From positions 1,686,962 through 1,750,961 of the forward strand of contig NW_022985167.1 of the NCBI RefSeq assembly GCF_010093535.1: a stretch of 64,000 nt of DNA. The letters are read 5' to 3'. The notes beneath the pieces were generated by a model that worked only from the letters and a program-made list of their open reading frames with translations, had not been told where the DNA came from and did no database searches. Each line of letters starts with the position of its first letter. Position 1 is the first letter of the stretch. The stretch comes from Lindgomyces ingoldianus. Taxonomy: Eukaryota; Ascomycota; Dothideomycetes; Pleosporales; Lindgomycetaceae. Shown in pieces: positions 50,201-63,180 of this stretch. The position numbers and the translations under genes were made by a program.

Positions 50201-51203
50201 TTATGTTGTGTTAAAACTTTAGCTAAGAATAGCTTCTAAATTTAATCTAATAAGCTTAGTACTTATATAACTCTAAGCTATTAAAGTAAGCTAAAAAGCC
50301 TTTTAAAAAGCACTTACTTTATAGAAAAGCTGCTATGTTATAAGCTTTAAAGCTTTTTAAAAAGACTTTAAAGAATAGCTTTATATTATTAAGTAGTTTA
50401 TTTCTGCCTTAACTTCTGTTATAGTAGTAGGAACTAAGAACTTACTAGCCTTAAAGCTTACCTAGAAGTTTAGAGATAGCTTAACTTCCTTCTGCCTAAC
50501 ACTGCCTACAACCTGTAACTTTTTTAACTTAGTAATAAAATCTAACTAACTCTCTAATCCTCTGCTGTTTAATAAAAAATAAAAAGACTTACCTTCTTTT
50601 CTATATAAGCTTTAATACAAACTTAAAAGAAACATAGACTAATTCCCCTCTAAACACTTCTAGTTACTATATGCCTACTCTTAACTTAACTATAACATAA
50701 CAGCCTTAATTAACTTACTAATAAATAAAGATATTATTAACTTAGATTAATTTATAGTGTTTCTGTAAGCAACCTATAAAGACCTAAATAAAGAGTTAAT
50801 AGCCCTAAGTTACTTAAACACTTTATAATAAAAAAAAAAAAGCTTTACTTTACACTTTACTAAGTTCTACTAACTTACATTTAATATAGGCCTAAATAAA
50901 ATAGGTCTAATTACAGCCTTATATAACTCCCTTTTAACTAAACTGCAACGCGCTATAGTAGGAGAACCCCTTCTAAACAACCTTAACGTGTATGCGAACC
51001 TAATTGCTACCTATAATAATAACATAAGGTTCCTCCCTATACAAGCCCTAATACGCCCCTAAACTAGCGCAGTTGCAAATAAGGACCCTAACATAATAAA
51101 AATTAATTTAAATTATGCTCTAGTTAGTTCTAGAAAGTGTAAAAATTATAAGAAGAAAAGTTAATACTTTAAGTGTAGTAAGCATAGTTATATCTTCTAA
51201 AAC

Positions 51204-51483
51204 TGTCCGTACGCAGCAGCAGCGTCGCGGCCTGGATACAAACGATCGCGCACGAGCAGGATCACGTATCTATGTCACATGATGCTTGTGCGCGAACCTC
51301 TGTGCGCGAACATCTAGATATCCCCCTTTTCCTCTATATAAAGAAAAGACAAGAGTAATAGAACTAGAAACATGTTGCCCTTACTTTACCTACTTTATAT
51401 ACTGTGCACACTATACACCACTCTTACTCTTGCTACTTAAGTGCTTATACTATAAGCAGCTAGCTGTTAGAGCCTATTTAACA
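51204..51483 (+). repeat. 5' LTR of the Copia element
   Basis: 280 bp, TGTCCGTACGCAGC to TATTTAACA. The outer start is rich in CpG, while the inner end has C-to-T changes relative to the 3' LTR. Confidence 0.9.
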
Positions 51484-54400
51484 CTAATTAGTAGTTAATT
51501 TAATTAACTATAAATTAGTAAAAGTAATAATAAAGTATTTACACTTTATAAAGTACTTTATTTTATTACCTATCTTTTAGAAAAAGTAATAGTAGAGTAC
51601 TTACACTTTATAAAGTACTTTATTTAGTTACTTATCTCTTAAGATAGCAAATTAATCCTTTGCATTATATAGTAAGCTCTGCTACTATATAAAGTAAAGA
51701 AGAGATAGTGTAAGACACATACTAAAGCTACTAAAGCTGCACAACCTAGTAGCTAGATAATAGCATATTAATTCTTTACATTACACAGCAAGCTCTGCTA
51801 CTGTATAAAGTAAAAAGAAGATAGTGTAAGGCGCATACTAAAGCTATTAAAGCTGTATAACCTAGCAGCTAGATAATAGCAGTACCTGTGTAATTTACTA
51901 AAAAAGTAATTAACTATACTATTATAATAAAATCTTATTAGCAACTAACAACTCTATGTAATAATAGAAAGAATAAAAAATAATTTTTATTATATAAATA
52001 ACTTATAAAGAACATAAAGATATTAGAGGCAACACTACAGAATAAAACTAGCCTAGAGTACTAGAATAATAAGATTAATATGTTAAAAGCTCTAATAAGC
52101 TTATAAACTTAATTATATATAAGTTATATAATTACTAATTTATATATAATAACTTAAAAGGGCGCTACTTTTCTAAGTGTGTATATAAAGAATTTTAAAG
52201 AATAGACACTATAAGACTTTTTAGCACTTAGCTGCGCGTTTAAAAAGAAGCTTATATAAGTGCTAAAGGATAAGAAAATTACACTATAGCTAGGCACTAA
52301 AGGTACCTAAGCCTAAAAGCTGTATAATATAGCATAAGAGAAGGTAATTACACTAAAAAGGCTTTATATATAACCTTTATTACTATATAAGGCTCTGCAT
52401 AGAAGTAGACTAAACATAATGCTGCTATTAACACTAAATGTACTAGTATTACCTGCTCTTACACCTTAGCTAGCACTACACTAATTACTGTACAAACAAT
52501 ACATGCCACCCTACCTAACGCCTGCTCCACACCCTTAATTGTACACACCACCGCCTGCAGTAGTGTATGCACCACTAATACCACCTGCACAATCTATACT
52601 ACATTATAGCCTGTACAAACTTCTACCTTAGAGGGAAACTGCTAAAGAAAAACTTCTAGTAAATAAGATTATATAATTTTAAAAAGCATAAAAAAAAAAT
52701 AATAACTATATAAGTTAACTATATAATATTTTTATAAATAAAATAAAGATTTTTATTAATTTATGTTAATAGCTAAATATCTAGAAAACTTAGTACACAG
52801 ACATCTTTCTAGATATCCTAAAAAGTTAGGCAAATATGTACTATATGTATAATATAGGCTCTAGACATAACTAGAAGCATTTATATAACACCTTAAGTAG
52901 TTACTTTAACACTAATGTAAACTATAGCTAGTACTAGATAGACTAGATAATAATAACTTTTATATAATGCTAATAAAAAAACTTTAATAAAAGTTTACAT
53001 AAAGTTTTTAAAATAATAATTAATAAGCTTATACTTATATAAAAAGCACTAAGAATAAAATTTTAAAAAAATGTTCTACTACACACTACTATTATATAAG
53101 CCTGTTAAGAATAACTAGAACTAGAACATGCTATGTTTACTATTAAGCTCTTATATAAAGCCTTATTTAGTAACCTACAAGTATTACTTTAAGTTACTAT
53201 AAACTAAAGAGTAAACTAATACCTCTAAGAACTACCTAATACATACTACATAAACTACTAATATAACTCTACATAATAAAAGTCTATATAATAAGAAGAA
53301 AGCTTTTTTTTATATAGAAAAAAATAATGTAAAAGATCTTTATCTAGGTTTAGGCTATAATTTAGAGACAACTACACGCAGACAAAGAAGTGCTTTGTCT
53401 GCTATAAAAAAGAATGTTAGTTATTAAACTACCCTTATAATAACTATACATAAGCAAAGAACTAGTATGTTGCTTTATATAAAGATTTTTATAATAAGAC
53501 CTTATTATATAAAGCTATTACTTTATACATTTAAGACTTTAAAGGTTACCTTAAGAAAAAGAATAATTTACATAATACAAAGAAAATAAAATAAAAAGGT
53601 AAAAATGCTAAGAAAGCTATTAACTACTTTACCTCTACTACCTATTTATACTGTGTAATAGGAGAGGACATTTACAGCATTAAACCTAAAAAATATGCTA
53701 AGTAGTTTATCTTTAATAACTAATACTATATAGTATACTAAGGCAAACTATAGAATATAGGCGTAGTAAAGATCTCTACTATTAGTAAGTTTTAACTTAA
53801 GGCGTATATATAAAAGAACTTATGTATAAAAATTAATTAAATACTTAGCTAAATAAATATTAGCTTTAAAGGCTAGACACTAAAAAGATTAATTAGTACT
53901 ATATAAATCTAGAACTTAATTAGTCTAGTTACATACTACATCTTAGAGACTCTAACACTATTTTTACTATTACTAGTAAATGCTAACTAACTTAGAGCAT
54001 ACTTTAACAACATTTTAAATGTTATTATATATAAAGATAAAACTACTATACTTATTATATAAAAATAAAGACACTTTTTTTTTAATATTAGTAAGAAAGA
54101 ATTTATGTCTTTCTTTACTAAATTAAAACTCTACTGCCTCTACTACTAATTTAGACACCCCTGCATAGAGAGACTCTAGAAGATGCTAACTAGCGCTAGC
54201 TACAACATTAATGCTGTAGTGCTAGAAGAGACTAAGAAGTTCTACTACCTTTACTAATTATATAACTAGGCCCTATAAAGATTTAAGTTTATAATTAAAA
54301 ATAACACTTACTTTAACTATAAAGTTATTATTAATATTATATAAATTAATAATAAGGATGTCTTATATGTTATTAATATAAATACATTATTTTAGGCTGC

Positions 54401-57400
54401 TACATTCCTAAAATCTATGTCTACATAAGATACCTAGAATGCACTATGCAAATGCTAGATTAACACTTATTAAAAACCTTTAGACTATATTATATATAAC
54501 TCTAGTATAAACTTTACTTTAAAGGATTTTTAAGCTTATGTAAAGATTATAGAAGCTATATGTAGGCAGATGCCTATAGAAGCATATTAGGCAGTTAGAA
54601 AAGTTAAGCGCACACATATACCTCTCTAATAAGCGTTTAACATTCTAAAGACTAAGCTAGGTGACTGTATAGATAATAAGGCTATTCTGCAGATAGCAGT
54701 TAAAGCTCTAAATAACACAGCTAGCCTACACAGTCTAGTACCCACACTGCTAGTTTTTAGGGCATACCTAAAAATTAACCTAAACTCTTTACTATTACTA
54801 GACATTATTACATAAGTAAGTGCTATATAAAAGGTAATAAAGATACTTTAAAAAGACTATATAAAAGTAAATATTAATTATATAATTAACACTTATAATA
54901 GCTTTATAACACATAAAGTTCTTAACCTCCCTCTTAGCTTAGAGATTATAGCATAAAAAAAGAAGAAAGGCTAGACTAGCTTATATAAAATTAAAAGCAT
55001 TAAAAAGAGAGACATTATTATTAAGAAAGAAAATAGCCTACTAAAGCTCTAATATACACAGGTTAAACTATACTATAAAAAAAAAAAAGATAACCTACCT
55101 ATAATAGATAACCTAGATAAACTAATCCCTATATAAAAGGATTCTTTAAAAAAGAGGAAAAGAGGACAGCTTTATAAAAATGTTGCAGAGGTAGAACTAG
55201 AGCCTACTATAGACTAAGCCCCTTAGGATAGTAATGCTGCACTAGTGCAAAGAGAAAATATAAATACTAAAAGAAGTAAAAAGCAAAGAAAACCTGCATA
55301 AAGTCTAGACTAGGTATTTCTAACCTAGAAGAAGAAGGATAATTAGGCCTTATTTATTAAGCTTTATACAAACAGTGTAATTACTACACTTAGAGAACTA
55401 TTTAAGAAATTAGACTACATAGAGATAGACACTTTAATTACTAACAGCACTTTTAAAGTTATAGTATATAACTTAATAAAGCATAAAAGTTAGATTTTTA
55501 ACTTTTACCTTATATAAAAAGTAAAAGGTAAAACAACCTAACTATATAAGAAATCCTGCCTAGTGTTTGCTAGCTACTTAAATAAAGAGAAGAGAGAAAT
55601 TCTTACCTAGTTACTAACTATCTAAAGGATAAGCTAAAGACTACTTCTAGCTATAGAAGTAAGCCTAAGAGCTACGTACAGAATGCATTTTAAACTGTGT
55701 AATATTATATAAGCATACATCTAATTAATAGATAAGCTTATGCGCACGCTGTACACAAAGCTACTAAAGAAAATGCGCTAGAGCTTTCTACTAAATATAA
55801 TACTCTAGGTTATACAACCCTTATATAGAGCTACTAAATTAGGACTGTATTAGTTTAAGACATATTATAACTACTATAAAGAAAAGCTATGCATGTATAT
55901 TTTTTTATATAACCTCTACTTTTTAATTACTAATAAAGAAGAGCACACCTTTAGTATTACTAGCTTATAAATAGATAATACTTTAAGCATTATAACAAAG
56001 AATTTTACACAAAGAGAAGAGAAAAAACTGTAGAAGGTAAAGTTTTATATAAAAGGTAAGACTATTCTAGCAAAGAAGCAGCCTATTAAGTTTAACAGTA
56101 AAAAGATTAAGCTTACACATAACATAGTAGTTCTTACTTAAAAGAGATAAGTAAGCTACCTTTATATAATTAACCTAAAAAATAAGGATGCCGCATAATA
56201 ATATATTAAGTAATGTGTAAAAGGGGCATACATTGCATTTATGTATTAACTAGAGGTAGTATTTAACTTGTCTATTACTGCACAAACTATAGACTCTTTA
56301 TATAATAATATTAACACACTTAACACATAAATTTAATAGTAGATAGATAATAGTAAGCACAGTTTTACCTTTTTACTATTATAGCTTAATTATGCAAAGC
56401 TGTTTATCTTTATAAATAAATTATTTACTAATAATAAAGACCTTAGCTTATAGCTAAGATTTTTAATTATATTAAGTAATAAGAACTATATAAAGTAAAG
56501 CAACTACTTTAAAATACTAGGCAACATTATACACTAAAATTCTACTAAGTGTAAAAAAGTAACTAAGAGTGTTCTTACTAGCAAACTGTATAGAATAGTT
56601 AGAGGGTTTAATAATATAATTACACTTAGTATAACTCTATAGTAAATTATATAAATGCTTAAACTACTACTAATTCTAGTAGTAATCTGCATAGATTTAA
56701 GGTCTTTATATAATTACCTTATTAAGCTAAGCACTACTAGTAAAAAGTAACTTATAATTAACATTATATTACTTTATAAATTATATAAAAAAAGGGAAAT
56801 TACTAAAATAAAGTAAATTAATAGTAAAAATAACTTAGTAAATGTATGTATAAAAAAAACACTAAACTAGGCTCTTTAATTATTAGTTCTAACTAACTGC
56901 CTCTTTGTCTAGATAGAAGCATCTGTGGACTAGCTAGATCCTGTGCGCAAAGATGCCTTAGACTAACTAGACTAATAACGCTTTTATATAAAGCTTATCT
57001 CTTTTATTTTTTTTTTATACGCACTTATTTTTTTTATTATAAGATTAGAAGAGAAGGATATGTAAGAAAGACAGTCTATTTGTCTAGTATACAGAAGAAG
57101 AAAAAGCCACCACCCCTTACATATAGTAGTTACAATGTAGACCACAGCTCTGCTATACACATAAGGCGCAGGCATTAGCCTAGAAGTTAGCTAATATATA
57201 ACACTTAATAAAAGAAAAGGCACTAGTAGTGCTGCTATAATAATAAGCACATAAAGTTACTAGAACTTAACTATAACTCTAGACTAAAACTGCATAAAAG
57301 TACCTCTTATAACACACAACCTTTGCTGCCTACAGCTGTAGATTAGTGCTAGTAGGCAAGATAATATTAATATTATAAAATAGTAAAGCTGCTATATGCT

Positions 57401-57625
57401 ACTTCTTAGCTTATTTATAATTAGTATTTTATATAAGAAAGAAGTAGAAGAGCTAAAAAATTTATACATTTATACTAAAACACTAAATAAACTGCTAATT
57501 AGCAGTAGAACTAGTTAGAAGAGTAACATAGATGCGCCCTAGGCTGCTAGACTGCACAAGGACGTTAAAGACGCCCGCACTAACAGCGCTAGAGGTAGAG
57601 AAGGAAGGCTAGAAAGACATCTCTC

Positions 57626-57660
57626 TCTCTGTGTGTGTATGTGTGTGTGTGTGTGTGTGC
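57626..57660 (+). repeat. (GT)n microsatellite inside the Copia 3' region
   Basis: A run of GTGTGT with one interruption, preceded by a CT run (57621-57632). Confidence 0.85.
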
Positions 57661-58108
57661 AGGCGGGAGTATCTATTACTGTTAGCACTATACAAAAAGA
57701 GAAAAGAGCTAGGGAATAGTACAGTAGGGCTTAAAGAGTAAAGAATAAAGAAGAGAAAGTAAAAAAAAAAAGAAAACCTTATTATATACACCTTCTTACG
57801 CACCTGCCTACGCAAAGATCCCACACTATTCTAGCATAAAACCCTGCATAAAACAGTTTATACACTACTAAATTACTTATAAAGTAAGCGCATAAAGGCT
57901 AGATAATAATAGCCTAAAACACTTTACACTATTTATAGAGCTATTTACATAGCATAACTAGCTTATCTTAATATACAGCATTACTAAGGCAAGTCCTAAT
58001 AAATAGGGTAGAGTAAAGGCAGAACATAATTAGATAGACCTACACAGATAAAAGAGAGGTAACGTGTACAGAAGGTAACTCTTTAGATAAAAAGAAAAGT
58101 TGCTAGTG

Positions 58109-58386
58109 TCTGTACACAGCAGCAGCGTTGCAGCCTAGATACAAACAATCGCGCATAAGCAGGATCACATATCTATGTTACATAATGCTTGTGCGCAAAC
58201 CTCTATGCGCAAACATCTAGATATCCCCCTTTTCCTCTGTATAAAGAAAAGACAAGAGTAATAGAACTAGAAACATGTTGCCCTTACCTTACCTACCTTA
58301 TATGCTGTGCACACTGTACACCACTCTTACTCTTGCTACTTAAGTGCTTATACCATAAGCAGCTAGCTGTCAGAGCCTATTCAACA
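58109..58386 (+). repeat. 3' LTR of the Copia element
   Basis: 278 bp, TGTCTGTACACAGC to TATTCAACA. The start is mutated relative to the 5' LTR and the outer end is clean. The LTR difference consists mainly of transitions. Confidence 0.9.
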
Positions 58387-61300
58387 AAAACTACTTTATT
58401 CCCCTTCTTTAAGTCTGCGCAAGTAGCGCTGCTAGCACTTATTAAAAATCCTTACTATTTTAATTTTATTTTTATAAGGGCTTTAACTTATATTTAAGCC
58501 TTAATCCCCTTTGCCACTTTTAACATAGCTGCAGCTATAGCAGTAGAAGCCTGTAAAAAGGCTTGTCCTAGGGCTAAGTTACCCCCTAGGACTAATTTAA
58601 CACTAGATCTTTGCTAACCTATAAGCTAAGTCCTCTACTAATAACTAAAAGTACTAAGTTAATATTCTTATATATTTATAATAAAAAACTATATTAGCTT
58701 TAATATAAGCTCTTATTAACTTAGGAGTAAACAGCATAGGTTACATTAATAGAGAACTAGCATATAAACTAAATCTCTAATTAACACTACTTACTTAAAT
58801 AATTTACCTAACTAAATTTAGTAGAAAACAACTTAAAAAAGGTTCTATCTTCTATACTACAACTATTATAATTACCTACTAACACTATAAGGAGCAGATT
58901 AAGCTCTATGTAATAAATATAAAACATTATAACCTAATTCTAGAACAACTATAGCTATATTAGCACAAGGTTGCCTTTAATTACTAAAAGTAAGTTCTAA
59001 ACTTTAACTTTTTCTAATGCTAAGATATATGCTTATGCTTACACCTAAACAACACCTAAATAGCACTTAATATAAAAGGTTTTTAGACCTACTTTTTAAT
59101 AACCTAAAGAAAAACTACCTAAGTAAGGCTAACAAGCTAGGCCTCTTACTAAAATAAGCTATGTAAAATAATTTAACAACTGCTTAAACCTAAAGAAAAG
59201 AAAGCCTTTAAGAAACTTTTACCTACCTAATTTAGACATAAACTAGGACTTAAACAGCAGATAGACATCTGCTACATAAAACCTGCCCTATTTGTGACCC
59301 TAGCTTAACAACTAGATTACAAAATCTACGCAGTTACAATTTCTAATATAGACTAAGCTTTAGCTCCCTAAAAACACACTAACTTAAAGATAATAATCTT
59401 TTAAGACTACTACAACCTGTTGCATGTCTTTTTTTAAAACAAGTCTAATAAGCTTCTAATACAATGTCTGTATAATTACTAAATAACTCTTAAGCCTAGT
59501 AAACAACCTAGTTATAGGCTACTATATAAAATGTTGCTAAATAAATTAAAAGTGCTCTAAAAATACCTTAATAAAAACCTAAAAAAAAGGTTTATTTAAG
59601 CTAGCTCTTTACTAGTAGTGTTACCTATACTATTTATAAAGAAACTTAAGAGTAGGCTTTAATTTTATGTTAACTACTAAAGACTAAACACTGTTACTAT
59701 TAAGAACTAATACTTAATTTTTTTCTTATAAAAAACCCTAAGCTAACTAAGTAAAGTAAAGTATTTTATAAAGTTAGATATTATTACTACCTTTAACAAG
59801 CTAAAGATAGTAAAAGGTAATAAGTAGCTAATAGTGTTTTAGACCTAATATAAACTATTTAAGTACCTAGTAATGCCCTTTAGCTTAGCTAACGCGCTTA
59901 GTACTTTTTAACATTTTATAAACAACTTGCTCTAACCCTACCTAGACGTGTTCTGCACTGCGTATATTAACAATATTTTAATCTATAGCAATAGCCTTTT
60001 AGAGCACAAACAGCATGTACGCCTAGTGCTAAAGGCTATAGAAAAAGCAGGTCTGCAACTTAACATAGACAAATGCAAGTTCTACTAATTAAAGGTTATG
60101 TATTTAGAATATATAATTTCTATAGATAGCATCTAAATAAACCTTATTAAAGTTTAGACTGTGCTAGATTAGCAATACCTAAAAGACATAAAAGATATTT
60201 AAGCTTTTATAAAATTTACTAACTTTTACTAATAATTTATTAATAACTTCTTGCAGCTAGTAAGCCCTATAATTACACTTACTAAAAAAAAGGTTTAATT
60301 TAACTTTAACTTAAATTACTAATAGTCCTTTAACTAGCTAAAGAAAGCCTTTACTAAAGCCTTAATACTCTACTACTTTAACTTTAAACTACTAATACTT
60401 ATAGAAGCTAATGCCTTAGACTATATAGTAGTAGAAGTTCTCTTCTAGACTAAGCTAGACAGGACTATTAGGCCTATTGCATACTTCTTAAAAAGAATAA
60501 GTCCTGTAGAAGGTAATTATAAGATCTATAATAAAGAATTGCTTACTATAGTACACTACTTTAAACAATAGCAACCTAAACTAGAAGGTGCAGCGCATCT
60601 AATATAGGTCCTATCTAACTACAAGAACTTATAGTACTTTACAACTATAAAATAACTTAGCTAGTAATAAGCCTATTAGTCTAAATACCTGTTTTATTTT
60701 AATTTTAAGATTACTTATTATCCTAGTTAAGACAGAGGGAAACTAGATGCTCTTATAAAGCAATTCTAAAACATCCCTACTTAAGAAAAAGTGTAAAAAG
60801 CTTAACACTAAACTCTACTTTAACTTAAGCTATTTTTAGACCTTAACTTAAATAAAATAAATTAGATAATTAATTAGATTATTACTAATAAGTATCTAAA
60901 TAATAAATTTATTTAAGAAACTTTAAACCTGCTCTAAAACAGCGCTAGTTAGTTAAAGAAGGTAACACTAGCTAACTACAAAAACTAAAATAGCAAGCTA
61001 TATTACTGTAACTAACTTGTAATTTCTAATTTTAATAAACTAAGAATTAAACTACTCTAAATTATACATAACTTGCCTGTTAGAGGACACCTAGGCAGAG
61101 GAAAGACTCTTAACCTACTACAGAGAGAGTACTACTGGCCCCGCATGTTCCATACTGTACGCTAATACATATTATGTTGCTATACTTGCTGTAAAGTAAA
61201 GGCCTTTTAAGAAAAGTATAATAGCCTACTTAAACTGCTTCTAATCTCTAAATAAGCTTAAAAAGACATATTAATTAATTTTATTATAGACCTACCTCTA

Positions 61301-62417
61301 TCTAAAGGGTATATAAATATTATAGTAGTTATTAATTACTTAACTAAGTATTAACACCTAATACTATATTCTTTTATAACTGCCTCTAATATAGCCTAGT
61401 TATTCTACTAATACATATAGGTTTACTATAGCCTGCCTAACATAATTATATTAGACAGAGGTACGCAGTTTGTCTTAGCCTTCTAGGACAAACTCTATAA
61501 ACAGCTCTAAATTGTCCCTTATCTATCTACAGCTTTTTACCTAGAGACTAACAGCTAGACTAAGAACACAAACACTGTAATAAAATAAGTCCTATAAGTG
61601 TACATAAACTACTAGCAGGATAACTAGGTAAAATAGTTAGCTATAGCACAGTTTAAAGCTAATAATATAACATCTAAATTAACATAAGTATCCCTGTTCT
61701 TAGCAAACTATAGATACTACCTCTAAATAAGATTTAAACTACTTATAAATACCCCCTAACTAACTTATTAATCTATATAAGTAATAGACATAAATAGACT
61801 TATTAATAAAATCTAAAATATATTTAAATATATTTATAAAAAGCTTACATAGGCTTAAGCTTTTTAACAAGAGTATGTAAACTAATTCTAAACCCTTGCC
61901 TCTGCGTATGCAGCTGGCAAGAAGGTCTAGCTAGACGCTAGAAATATCTAAACAAACTAATAATTAAAAAAACTTAATTAGAAAAACCTTAGCCCCTTTA
62001 TAGTAGCTTATATAGTCTTATTACATGCTTACTAATTAATCCTACCTAACAGCATAAAGATACACCCTGTGTTCCACGTATTATTGCTGCGCTAAGCAGC
62101 CTCTAAATCTAACTATCTACCTAGACAGCTAAACCTGCCACCTAAACCTATTATTATAAATAATAAACTAGAATATATTATAGAAAACATTAAATAGATC
62201 TAGTTTAATAAGAAGAAACATACCTACAAATACCTTATAAAATAGACTAGATACAACAAACTGTTGTAGAAACCTGCAGAAGCCCTATAAGAGAACTTTA
62301 CAGTAACCTAATTCTACGCCTAATACCTATCTAAACTAAACCTATACCCTAACAAAGACAACCTAATGCTAGAACTACTAATGTAAAGGATTCTCTTTCT
62401 AATAAGAGGGGGGGTAC

Positions 62418-62735
62418 TGTCACAGTATCCTCTCTAGATCCTAGACATAACTGTATTAGACGTGTACTAGAGTATTATTAGTGCACGTCTAACATAAACA
62501 CAACACAATATAGACATAAACTTAAGCATAAACTGCCTTAACACTAACTAAACCTAAAATAGGCTTAATTTATACCTAAAGCGCTTAGACTTTTAAGCTA
62601 AGTATTTAATTACTAATTTCCTTCTAAACCTTCCTATTCCTCACACAACGTCTTGTACCTACCATGATACCTCACGTAGTAATTAAACTAGACCTCCGTG
62701 AAGCTCTATAACCTTACTCGTGCACAATTGTGACA
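62418..62735 (+). repeat. 3' LTR of Gypsy copy 2
   Basis: The inner edge TGTCACAGTATCCTCTCT carries transitions. The outer edge TGCACAATTGTGACA is clean. It is followed by AGCAC. Confidence 0.9.
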
Positions 62736-63180
62736 AGCACTTTTAAATAAACTTTTTTAAAGCATTTATTACTTATAATAATAAAGCGCTTAAAATGCTT
62801 TATATAGTGTTTTTTATAGCTACCTTTGTTAAGTAGCTTTAACTAAGAGCTTATAAGCTTTTAAAAAAACTTTTTAAGATTATAGCATAGAAAGAGATAG
62901 CTACCCTACTTAAAAAAGGCACTTAGAAAAAGATTATGTAAACTAAAGTAATGTCTAAGCTGCTTTTATTAAAGTAGGTATTTATATATAAATTTAACTA
63001 AAATAAATATTTTGCTAAATATTTAGCTTATATTTATGTACACAGTAATCTCTAAAGTAAGAACTTACTTTAGTTAACCTATGCTACTACTCTTACAGCT
63101 AGATTCTTTTAAACAGTAATAGTAATAGTAGATGATTCAAAGCATATTATCTCTACAGTTAAGATGCTTTTAAAGGTTTA

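Larger units (their letters stand above)
51204..58386 (+). mobile_element. Ty1/Copia LTR retrotransposon, RIP-degraded
   Basis: 7,183 bp, flanked by the 5-bp duplication AAAAC (51199-51203 and 58387-58391), inserted in the gag region of Gypsy copy 2. LTRs begin TG and end CA. Coding sense is plus. A gag/pol zinc knuckle (CFVCYKKEC, followed by a stop where Trp is expected) is at about 53391-53450. Copia reverse transcriptase is readable at 55800-55990 (QVIQPLYRATKLGLY and LQIDNTL, from the usual QTDDTL). The RNase H and C-terminal part runs to about 56950. Every frame is closed. About 0.9 kb between the end of pol and the 3' LTR has no recognisable coding and includes a GT microsatellite. Confidence 0.9.
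49883..62735 (+). mobile_element. Ty3/Gypsy LTR retrotransposon (copy 2), RIP-degraded, split by a Copia element
   Basis: The 318-bp LTRs are at 49883-50200 and 62418-62735, with the 5-bp duplication AGCAC on both sides (49878-49882 and 62736-62740). Removing the Copia insertion and its duplication leaves 5,665 bp, matching copy 1 within one base. It is the same family in the opposite orientation. Readable domains in order: gag with a CCHC knuckle remnant (51160-51205); reverse transcriptase near 59500-60100 (LVMPFSLANA.. and AYINNILIYSNS at about 59960, YIDD turned into YINN); integrase near 61250-61900 (TQFVLAF); and a C-terminal chromodomain-like stretch at about 62150-62340. The polypurine tract is AGAGGGGGGG at 62405-62414. 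No frame is intact. Confidence 0.9.
48420..63180. mobile_element. RIP-degraded AT-rich island: unidentified repeat containing nested Gypsy and Copia
   Basis: Both outer borders are set by the abrupt change in composition and are approximate. The outermost repeat is present as 48420-49877 and 62741-63180 and is split by the Gypsy element. Plus-strand conceptual translation of the left part is protein-like in places (for example VALVEAGKALFKHAYNKK near 49680-49735) but I could not place it in a transposon family. I found no terminal repeats for it. Confidence 0.6.

Noticed and set aside
51286..51498. 70-codon frame (and its twin at 58189-58497)
   Set aside because: Both lie inside or across the Copia LTRs and are near-identical because the LTRs are repeats. 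There is no sign of a real gene.
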